Part shown: one piece after another, positions 1 through 9,634 of the stretch
How the letters are laid out: each line of letters begins with the position of its first letter
Position numbering within the stretch: the stretch's first letter is position 1
NCBI GenBank assembly: GCA_037447655.1
Contig: JBBHKE010001776.1
Span: 1-64,000, forward strand
Direction of reading: 5' to 3'
Origin: Zygnema cylindricum
Lineage: Eukaryota; Streptophyta; Zygnematophyceae; Zygnematales; Zygnemataceae
Length of the DNA: 64,000 nt
Translations under genes and position numbers: made by a program
The notes under the pieces: generated by a model
What the model was told of the DNA's origin: nothing
The model's input: the letters and a program-made list of their open reading frames with translations, nothing else
Database searches by the model: none

Positions 1-1379
1 GGGTCCATTGAAAAAGTTTATGTCTTCCTCATCTCTCCCCCTCTTTCTCACTCGACTGCTCCTTTTTCTCTCTTCTCTAAATGAAATACAATAATAATGG
101 TATCACATGAAAGATATGTATATTTTTTTATTTTTTTTGAATATCTTCGGTCGTAGTTCATGACATTTGGAATAATAAAAGGTAAAAAAAAAATTGAAAT
201 CAAGAAGCCATGTCAAAATTTTTACGTGTTAATGACGTCACAAAGTAGCATGACTTCGAAATGTCTTAACACTAGTGTTGTGTATTGGCAAGAAATTTAT
301 CGCGATAACTTTGATACCGATAGTTATCGGTTATCGAACGGTCAAGGGTCTCCATATATCGCTTTGAGACTAACAAATCGGCGATAAGTGGAAAAAATGT
401 AGTACGCTTTATAACAGTACTTTATAATATATTGTATTATATTTATCACTGCATATACCGTGGCATGCCACGTGTAACAATCAGTCCCGTACTCTGTGTA
501 ACGTTATAACGACGGTTTAGTGCGATTGAATACATTGTACAATTATACGATATGAACTGTACACTTATTGCCGATAGTTATCGTACCATTGGTATCGCGA
601 TGAAAAACCGATTTTATCGGTTTTTTATCGGCGATAACACTGTTGTCGATGTATCGTGCCAATATATTGATTATCGACAAGCCAAAACAAGGTACATATC
701 GATTATCAACAATACCCTGTCGATACAAAACACTACACAAAACCCTAAACATATACAATGTCACAAAAAACTCGACGTCTCCAACCGTCGTCGTCTTTGT
801 AGACGTCATCAATTTTGGGAAATTTCGTAGTCGTCTACATTTCGTTTTGTAGTCTGTCGCACATTTGCAAACGTCTGCAACTATTACATATTGAAAGTGA
901 TGAAGGCCCAAGTTACTATTTCGTCCTTGGACTTGGGAACACCTTGAAAAGTACAACGTAACATCAGCGCGAAAATCCAAAGTAGTATTCCAAACTTTCG
1001 GTTACATGGGACACCACCTAATGTTCATCAACTGTTTTTAGTTACAATCATGTATGTACTTTGATGTTTGAACAAAGGCTCGTTTTGAGGTATGTTAAAA
1101 TGAAAGAAAAGCAACATATAACTGATTTTTAGACTTCACATGTTTTTATTTTTAATGCATTTATTAATTATTGGTGTTCCTTCAAAAATTTACAAAAGTA
1201 TGGACGTATTATATATATATATTTATATATAAATATAAATATTGATATGTATGTCTTATATATCATTTATATATGTAATACATGCTATATATATTACATT
1301 ATATTATAGATTATATTATAGTGTATATTAAATGTTGCATAAATATAATGAAAGATTAGTACAATGACAGTGAATGGAC
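1..1379. other. AT-rich non-coding stretch
   Basis: No gene is supported here. The longest open frames (about 145 codons, near 543-980) overlap on both strands, have no recognisable motif and no splice context. A TA-rich run with many TATATA steps lies at about 1210-1330. Confidence 0.6.
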
Positions 1380-1381
1380 TA

Positions 1382-1589
1382 CACTGCGAATCGCTATTAG
1401 AGTTAATCACGCTAAGTCGGCGCCCCTAAATTTTTACCCAAATTCTTAAAAAGAGTTATTAAAAAAGCCCTAAGAAGCAGATTAGAGTGACTGATTTCCC
1501 TGAAAATCCCCAAATCCCCAATTAGCGTTAATCACACTAATTGTTCATTAACACTAAATATTTATTAACGCTAATAGCGATTCGCGGTG
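1382..1589. mobile_element. Mariner-like MITE, CACCG family, copy 1
   Basis: A 208-bp non-coding element. The left end reads CACTGCGAATCGCTATTAG and the right end is its inverted match ending CGGTG, with TA on both outer sides (1380-1381 and 1590-1591). A TA target duplication with short terminal inverted repeats is the mark of Tc1/mariner-type MITEs. The same termini recur at five other places in this window. It has no coding capacity and would need a transposase in trans. Confidence 0.75.
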
Positions 1590-2126
1590 TACTAAATAGA
1601 CTGATTTAAATAGTCGTATCGGCAATGAGGACTGGCCTACCAACGAACTGAGTGATAATCTATAATATGATTTAAATAGTATCGCGATGGGGTCGGAGTA
1701 ATAAAGTAATGGCAACGTTTTGTTTTTTTCGTGTTTTATTTGACTACTTTTTAAGGGGTGTAAAAATTGGTTGTTTTTACATAAAATTGAAGCGCTTTAA
1801 AAAAATTGAAGCATTTTATCATCGTCCGTTGCTGAGCGGTCTACTCATCTGGTCGCATCCTACCGCGAGATCCCGTACACCGCCAGCTAAGACAGGTATA
1901 CCTGGCCCGGTGGCGTCTTTACGGGCCAATTGGAAATGTGTCCAACCGGCCTCCGCGGGAGTCTCCGCGGGGTTATGCTGCGGCCGGCGTTGCTCTCCTC
2001 GACCCTCCGCGAGTCTCCTCGTTTCGAACAGTACAGTTGCGTACAGTACCGTACAGTTGCGTATGTTACCGTACAGTACCGGCCGTCCACTCTCCGCGCG
2101 AAGCTTGATACCAAAGCGTGTTTTCG

Positions 2127-2783
2127 GCAATAAAATCCTATTCTTTCCAAAACGTACTTATTCAATTTTAATGTTGGTGCAAGGTCAACTTTTATTGCTC
2201 CCCCCTCGGAATTCCGCTGACTGCACCACTCTGTCTGATGGGTGGCCCATCGTGGCACTTGTCACCGAGCGCCATGTGGAGAGCTCGTCTGGTGTCGGTG
2301 GGAATTTCGCTCTGGCGACGGTTGTCATCCACAGGCTCGATGGAGCGAACGCCTCGTGGATGCAAAAAGTACACCTTGAATCGTTATTTCAGAGCGAGAA
2401 CGAATTTCTCACCGACACCGAACGAGCATTCCGTACGCTATATTAATTGTTGGCAGTCTTAGAAGATTCTCCGACGGTTCAAGATCAGACATGGACCGTT
2501 CGATTTCGAAGTACTTTTTGCATCCACGAGGCGTTCGCTCCATCGAGCCAGTGGACGATAACAGTCGCCAGAGCGAATTTCCCACCGACACCAGAAGAGC
2601 TCTCCACGTGGCTCTCGATGACAAGTGCCACGATGAGCCACCCATCGGACAGAGTTGTGCAGTCAGCGGAATTCCGAGGGGGGAGCAGTTAAAGTTGACC
2701 TTGCATCAACATTAATAGTTATTTATTAAATACGAATAAATTGAAGACGCACGTTTTGGAAAGAAAAATATTTTATTGCCAAA
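2127..2783. repeat. Foldback (long inverted repeat) element
   Basis: The left arm, about 2127-2375, is repeated inverted at about 2505-2783, with about 130 bp between. Both arms contain the CCCCCCTCGGAATTCCGCTG block and a segment ending GCAAAAAGTAC. Open frames on both strands across the arms are mirror images of each other and are not genes. A transcript would form a long hairpin. Confidence 0.75.
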
Positions 2784-3313
2784 AAGCGCTGTTGTTGAAA
2801 TCGTGCGAATTTTTCCTTTTTTCCGATTGAACGTATAATTCGTGACTGTTGAAAAAAATCCCAAAAAATAGCGATGTACTTTCTGTCCGGTAAACTGAAC
2901 GGCCAATTTACGTAAAAGTATAGCGTTTCCCGTGAAATGTATTGATTTTTACGATAATGTACGGAATTCGACGAAAACATACGTCGCAGTTATTAGTATT
3001 TACTGTCCAGTAAACTGAACAGGAATTTCACGGAACATGTAATTAATTTCTTTCGAAAATGTACAAACATTATCGAAAAGAGACGTTGAAATGTCACACT
3101 ATTTGCGAGCGAACCTCTCCTTCAATTTGTTTTGAAAAAAGCCGCCATGGAATGTTGAAAAATGTTGAAAAAGTGCCAAGAATCCGCTTGGCCGGATTTG
3201 AACCTCGCTCTACGCCATCTCTCAGAAGCCTGTTCTACAATTGTTCATTACCGATCGATGAGGGATTTCCGTTACACGCTTAAAGTGTGATACATCTTTT
3301 TTCATTTAAAATA

Positions 3314-4269
3314 GGGAATTGATCATGGCAGTGACTGTTTTGGTTGCGCACAATCACTTACATCATTTTGTCAAAAATTGAACGTTTGAAGTACACATTG
3401 GTACAAATAAAGTACCGTTGAGTCAAAATTTGACGGTCAATCGGTTGGACAGCTTTGACTTTCAAAATATTGTTTCAACCGCAAATTTTGTTGCGCTTGT
3501 GAACGTCGACCGTCATAATAAAATCAACATTTCACGCTGCCGGCCAAGGTTTATGGTAACAAAACTGTGGCAACCACATGTAAATAAAAGTGTTGCAGAC
3601 AATAACTTTTTGTCTTTACTTGAGCTCCAATATGAAAGGATATGTTGAATTTTAACTTAGCCGCAAAATTGAAATTTAATCACACTTAGACGCAAATTGA
3701 AAAACGACGCGAACTGAAGCATCTCAAAACTAAAGTACTAGAAGTTCTGTACGGATAAGTAAAATCGCACAAAGCTAATTAAACTTTGTACATTACAGTA
3801 TATTAAAACGGACCGGAGTAAAAATATCAACGAGACTAAATGAAAATGATGCGCGTCGTCACGTGCGACCAATGCAGACCACACTATTGAGGATTCGCGA
3901 TTAAATTTTAATTTTGCGGCTAAGTTAAAATCCAACAGGTGCTCTCATAGTGGAGCTCACGTAAAGACAAAAAGTGACTGTCTGCAACACTTTTATTTAC
4001 ATGTGGTTGCCACAGTTTTGTTACGGTAAACCTTGGCCGACCGTGTGAAATGTTGATTTTATTACGACGGTCGACGTTCGCAAGCGCGGCAAAATTTTAA
4101 GTGGCTGAAACAATATTTTGAAAGTCAAAGCTGTCCAACCGATTGACTATCACATTTAGACTCAATGGTACTTTATTTGTACCAATGTGTACTTCAAAAG
4201 TACAATTTTTTACAAAATGACGTAACTGTCTGTGCGCAACCAAAACAGTCACTGCCATGATCAATTCCC
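3314..4269. mobile_element. hAT-like foldback element with 8-bp target duplication
   Basis: A 956-bp element made almost wholly of two inverted arms (about 3314-3685 and 3895-4269) with a roughly 210-bp spacer. The ends read GGGAATTGATC and GATCAATTCCC. Directly outside are identical 8-mers, TTAAAATA at 3306-3313 and 4270-4277. An 8-bp target duplication fits the hAT superfamily (or another 8-bp class). No transposase is encoded, so it is non-autonomous. A related left end begins at 63743. Confidence 0.85.
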
Positions 4270-4529
4270 TTAAAATATTTTACCGCTCATTTAACGTAAA
4301 ACGTACAAACTGCGGTATGTGTAAAATTCATTTTTGTTTACATGTATGGAATAGTATGGACGAAAATTCATTAACTATTTTTTACTATTTTTTCAAAACG
4401 TTCAATGCATTCGTTACTTATAATTCGTCGCAATTGAATAGTTCGCACTAAATGGTGTGAACAACTATCCCAAAAAGTCAAAAACGCTATGGTATCAAGC
4501 TTCGCGCCGAGAGTCCACTGCCGATAAAG

Positions 4530-5584
4530 ACTAGGTTCGTTAAATTTTGGCTCACGGTGTGGACCGTGTGGACATAGGGACACACATTCAAAAAGGGCAT
4601 TAGTCTCACACTTTGCAAGTACCTTGCATTTAAAAAAAAAAAAAATCGACGTTTAAACTGATCGGGAGATGTATATGGAATTTTATTTTTCGTTAAATAT
4701 TAGTCGTTATCTTACCGTTTCCCATAATAATAAATTCATTTTAGTCCTTTTGTCGACCGGGTGGTGTATGTTGGTAGCGGTTAAGTATTTCATATTTCTT
4801 GGTCTATAATTGTTATTATCAATAACATTCGAGCAGTGTTCATTGGCCCAATCATAAAGTGAGATAAAGCTCTCGCCACGGTAGCATTAATTCATCAACT
4901 AAAGTCGAGAGCTGTATTTTAGATAGTCGATTGCAGTTTTTCATGTCTCCTTACACCAAACTATTATTAGAGGGTATAATTTCGAGTTTTCATTAATATA
5001 GGGTTTCCCTTCGTAACGAGTGTCGAATGCAATCCCATGTTTATGACTTTAAGATGAGGGTTTGTTAACATTTGATGGATAATGTTATTAACAATTAATA
5101 AAAGTGTGGGCATCCCTATATAATTTAGTTGGAGTGCGTTATTTTTTGTAGTGTTTCTCTATCTTGACAGGAATTTGTATTATGTAAAAAAACCTTATTT
5201 ATCAACGCTCTTAGCAGGGTTAACGGTGCCATTCCAAAGACATATGTTTCATTACAAAAATTATATAACAAGTTCGTTGTAAAACATTTGTTCATACATG
5301 CTCCACCTTTATGTCGTAATTGTTGAACTTGTTAATGTTATTGAAATCTTTGTTTTATAATGCCCCCAATAGTACATTGTTGCACTCAAACATTGTTCCT
5401 ATAATAAATTGTTTACTTTATTTAAAAAAACTAACGCTATGTTGTTGTGTTTGTATATGCAGTATAATAGACATCCTTTTCAAAAAAACTAGTTACTATC
5501 GCTCTATGTTTAGGGTTAGCTGTAGCGTGTGATTATTTTTGTATAATTAATTCTTAAGTATTTCCAGTTATACTTTTTTAGTTT
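4530..5584. other. AT-rich non-coding stretch
   Basis: I see no gene, RNA or repeat that I can support here. It is AT-rich with short unsupported open frames. Confidence 0.5.
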
Positions 5585-5735
5585 CAATATCGTATGCTTA
5601 CACCTAGTTAAATAATAATCCTTCAATTTCATGGTTGAATAATAATCCAAGAATTTAACTCAATATCGTATGTTTACACCTGGTTAAATAATAATCTTTG
5701 AAGTTCATGGTTGAATAAATCCAAGAATTTATTAA
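5585..5735. repeat. Two-copy tandem repeat, about 77 bp
   Basis: Two diverged copies of a unit that begins CAATATCGTATG, contains GTTAAATAATAATC and ends in ATCCAAGAATTTA. It directly precedes the 313-bp repeat array. Confidence 0.65.
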
Positions 5736-6783
5736 CGACGATGTTTTACACACACAAAGCATGTTTATACCGTGGTTTCTAAAAACAAACCTATTTTGTG
5801 CGAGAACGTACAACATACCAAACACAAAGCACCACAATAACCCGTTTTTGGGTTGAACCAATGACAAATCGACTGACGCACACAATCGCCCATTTAGACG
5901 TGCGTCGGTAGTTACTTCAAGTTTTGAAACGATATGTAATACACCACCTATTAGAAACGTAAACCCACGTGTTATCGGGCTTTAACACTATATTAATTAA
6001 TGTAAAGGCGTAAAAACCATACTCTTTGTCGATATGGTTAGGGACCGTCGACGACGTTTTACACACAAAAAGCATGTTTATATCGTGGTTTCCAAAAACA
6101 AACCTTTTTTTTGCGAGAACGTACAGCATACCAAACACAAAGCACCACAATAACCCGTTTTTGGGTTGAACCAACGACAAATCGACTGACGCACACAATC
6201 GCCCATTTAGACGTGCGTCGGTAGTTACTTCAAGTTTTGAAACGATATGTAATACACCACCTATTAGAAACGTAAACCCACGTGTTATCGGGCTTTAACA
6301 CTATATTAATTGATGTAAAGGCGTAAAAACCATACTCTTTGTCGATATGGTTAGGGACCGTCGAGGACGTTTTACACACAAAAAGCATGTTTATATCGTG
6401 GTTTCCAAAAACAAACCTATTTTTTGCGAGAACGTACAACATACCAAACACAAAGCACCACAATAACCCGTTTTTGGGTTGAACCAACGACAAATTGACC
6501 GACGCACACAATCGCCTATTTCGACGTGCGTTGGTAGTAACTTCAAGTTTTGAAACGATATGTATTACACCACCTATTGGAAACGTAAACCCACGTGTTA
6601 TCGGGCTTTAATACTATATGGATTAATGTAAAGGCGTAAAAACCATACTCTTTGTTGATATGATTAGGGACCGTCGACGACGTTTTACACACACAAAGCA
6701 TGTTTATACCGTGGTTTCCAAAAACAAACCTATTTTGTGCAAGAACGTACAACATACCAAACACAAAGCATCACAATAACCCG
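5736..6783. repeat. Tandem repeat array, 313-bp unit, about 3.3 copies
   Basis: The anchor GTTTTGA occurs at 5921, 6234 and 6547, giving a period of exactly 313 bp; a partial copy precedes. Copies differ by few substitutions. Each unit carries a 93-codon minus-strand frame, but the unit length is not a multiple of three, so the frames do not join. A satellite-like array is the better call than a gene family. Confidence 0.85.
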
Positions 6784-6887
6784 ATACATAACAATTTAAC
6801 CCAAATCCAAGTTTAAAATTCACGAATAAATGGTATATCTCTACTCAACACATTGTAACTCCTATACTATTCCTATAAATGCCTAAA

Positions 6888-8191
6888 TTAACCCGTGATT
6901 ACACGTAACTTTTCTAATTTTTGGAAACGACCCAATCTTCGTTGAAATTCTTTCTCATTCAATTCGTCTTTAAAATTTGGTTTAGTTGTTATATATAAGG
7001 CCACTTTAAGTTCTGCCATGCTCCCACCAAACTTCTCTGTTCTAATTCTTTCTACAAAGTTTATGCTTTTTGATAAATCCCACCGTGGAACAGTCATTAA
7101 CTTTTCAACACATTGCAAAATAATGAGACAACGACTCCACTCTCTCCTCTTTCCCTTTGCCCATACTATGAATTTACATCCTTTTTTTGTTTTGTATTTG
7201 TCTGCTTCAGTTGTGTTGAATAACAACTTTATAGGAGGGTGGCCATTCAATCCATAATGGTACTCGTTGAATATAGATTTCACATTGACATCACACTCGT
7301 GGCTCTGTAGGGTGTATCCTTGCCAACTCGCCCAATCTATAGGAAATGCATCAAGTTTGACATAAGTTGGGGTAAGAATTTTTGTGGAATCAATAGGGAG
7401 AAGAGAGGCATTGGTAGAAGTAAAAGTTTGAGAAGGAGATGCTGTGGAATAGATAGGGGGAAAAGAGGCATCGGTAGATGAAGAGATGTGGGAAGGAGAT
7501 GTTGTGGAATGAATAGGGTGGAAAGGGAAACTAGTACTTGTATAACGTTGAGAAAAGGAAGGTGTTGGTTGGGAAGAAGACATAGGTGCAAAAGGGGGAA
7601 ATGAAAAAGGTGGTGGATTTGTAGATGAAGAGGGAGGAGGAGGTGAGGAGTAGGACAAGGGGGAGGGGAAAAGGATGGTTGTGAAAAAAAGGAAAATGGT
7701 TGCATAAAACGATGTGTCAAGCCTAAAAACATTGACTCAATCCTCGATAATCCTCCGTCAAGTTGGCGTTGTGTTGTCGTGAGCCTTGTGTCAAGCTTCG
7801 CAATGCACGTTTCTAATTTTGTGACCAAATTTTCCACAATATTTTCGAGTTCGCGTATTCTTCCTATGAGGGGTGGAATAGAGTCAACTTTGACTCTTAA
7901 CGCGCGGAGTTCATCTTTCACCTCCGTTGGAATTAGAATGTCGGCAATAGGGGACCTTTCGTCCATCTTCTCGCCCATTCGATGCACCGCTTCCGCGAAA
8001 GTTTACCATTCCGGACCGCATCCTTCTAATATTGTCAAAAAGAATGAAGTGGTAAAGTATGCATGGTCCGGGAAATACCGTTGCATAAGTGCAAGATCTT
8101 GCCATATGGTTCGTCGAACAGTGTTGGTTGGTAACTCGAGAAGTTTTTGCGCCGAAATATCTCGAGTTTTGTCATTTCCACGTAAATTCCA
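6888..8191 (-). pseudogene. Crypton/Ndc10-like element, C-terminal part with GCR1_C-like domain
   Basis: The exon starts after a good 3' splice site (TTTTGAATGCAG, boundary at 8191/8192). In order, the reading frame shows: an LRxxIWQDxALM-like segment followed by FPDH, as seen after the catalytic domain of Ndc10/Crypton proteins; a likely coiled coil (RIRELENIVENLVTKLE); a Pro/Ser-rich linker; then a region with NEYHYGLNGHPPIK and, further on, REWSR, which fits the GCR1_C DNA-binding domain pattern (W/F-x-E-W/Y...GL.G.P.I..L...R.WSRR). It ends at a TAA at 6888. It is broken: an in-frame TAA at 8003-8005 after GPEW, and a frame change in the low-complexity linker near 7660. Family assignment is from motif memory, not a search. 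Confidence 0.6.
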
Positions 8192-8502
8192 CTGCATTCA
8201 AAACATGAAAACATAAATTAAGAATATAAAAATAATACCGCATGATTTGTGAAAATTATGTTTTGAAGATTTGAGAGATTCCATATTTGCAATATTTTCG
8301 AAAACCCATAAAACAAAACAATTTCATTGAAAATAAAGTGTAATTACATGTCAATTAACCTCTCACTTCCTCTATTTTGAAGGTCATTCACAGAGCAAAT
8401 CAATCTTCAAAGCATCAAATGGAATGCAACAAAAAAATGTTTTTATTATATCACGACCACAAATGTGGTACAAAAGGTGGTTTTCACAATAGAGTTCGTG
8501 GG
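8192..8502. other. Probable intron sequence of the Crypton-like relic
   Basis: No coding signal. It lies just upstream (minus-strand sense) of the 3' splice site at 8191 and ends at the GTGGG target site of the copia insertion, so it is probably intron of the relic gene interrupted by the retrotransposon. Confidence 0.4.
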
Positions 8503-9541
8503 TGCAATTCTGTGTCCTCCATTGGACTACAGAATACAGGAAGCCTCTAGATAGTATTTAACTAACCCACTTTAAGCCACGACCACTTCTGCCCAAGAAG
8601 GCAAACTGACAATTTGACTACACCCCTGTGCAGCGTGGACTCCCTTGAGTCCGTAGCAAAAAGAATCACTGAAAAGAGCCAACCAGCCGATAAGTTATGA
8701 GGCAGTAAAAAATGCCAATTTGTACAAACTCTCAAAGGGAGAGGCGACTATCTACCAAAATTTTCTAAGTCCTGATTCTCTCTAATAACTCCTATCTACT
8801 GAGGTACGGACCAATCATATTACTATATCGTACACAAAAGTACTATTGCCGATGTACCTTTTGTACGGCCTATGTAGGACAAGGCTATTAAGTGGACGCG
8901 TGTCCGCTTTTCACTCGTCCGTATGTTCCTCGGAATTCCTATGACCGAATGTCATCTCTCCACGTGGCTCTAGGTCATGCCACGTCACAAAACGCCAAAG
9001 TGACCACTCCGGGATTTCGGCGATGATGTGCGCCGTTGGATTTTATGTGAAACGCAATCTTAGCCGTAATAAATACTTGCGCGATATTTGTTCCGATGTC
9101 GAAATAAAATGCGTGGTATCTGCTTTGAATTAGCGTCGTACGTCGTACTTTATAAAACTGAATCTATGTACGCCGTATACAGTTCAAGTTAAATGAATTT
9201 TATCCAATCGAACTAAATATATATCTATCACATACCATAGCACTTAGCATTGGTCCTAGTCTATTAGGATAAAGCTGACCACTACCGGTCAACTTGACTA
9301 ACCGCAAGTACCGGGATCAAATCTCTGGTCCGTCAAGTATATTTTTAGTAACCCACTAAAAATAGTTGTTTGTTGAACTAAGGCAGCCATGGATCAACCT
9401 CTCTCTCTTACCTTCAGTGACTACAACAAGTATGGGAGCTAGAGAGCGGAGGTGGAGGCAGGCTGTCCGTCCTTTTTCTTTTCCTTTTATAAAAACATAT
9501 TTAAACCTAGAAAATACTCTAGAAATCTATAAATTTCAACA
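8503..9541 (-). repeat. 3' LTR of the copia element
   Basis: On the coding strand it runs from TGTTGAAATTT (at 9541) to GAATTGCA (at 8503). It matches 13884-14915 along its length with scattered substitutions and small indels. It is bounded outside by the GTGGG target duplication. Confidence 0.93.
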
Positions 9542-9554
9542 CTCCCCTTATTTT
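9542..9554 (-). other. Polypurine tract of the copia element
   Basis: Read on the coding strand, AAAATAAGGGGAG lies directly before the 3' LTR. This position and composition fit the plus-strand DNA primer site of LTR retrotransposons. Confidence 0.75.
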
Positions 9555-9634
9555 CTAGTCTAATTTTATTTTTTCTTTCAACCCGCATTTTTCCCGACAA
9601 TATTTTAGTTTAGGAGAGGGCACAGGTTTGGTCA

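Larger units (their letters stand above)
2084..4529. repeat. Outer inverted repeat bracketing nested foldback elements
   Basis: About 35 bp at 2084-2122 (centre GCGCGAAGCTTGATACC) recur inverted at about 4478-4529. The two arms enclose two further inverted-repeat elements (2127-2783 and 3314-4269). The simplest reading is one terminal-inverted-repeat element that later received the 3314-4269 insertion. Exact ends and a target duplication were not found, so the outer limits are approximate. Confidence 0.45.

Noticed and set aside
552-980. 92-145 codon frames on both strands
   Set aside because: Mutually overlapping, AT-rich and without motifs.
1709-2715. Mirror-image open frames on both strands around 1.7-2.7 kb
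   Set aside because: They are the two arms of one inverted repeat read in opposite senses.
3180-3225. A tRNA gene on the minus strand
   Set aside because: The B-box-like sequence lacks a pairing T-stem and an acceptor stem; at most a tRNA-derived fragment.
5655-6764. Four related minus-strand frames as a gene cluster
   Set aside because: They follow a 313-bp tandem repeat that is not a multiple of three, have no start or splice context, and look like a satellite.
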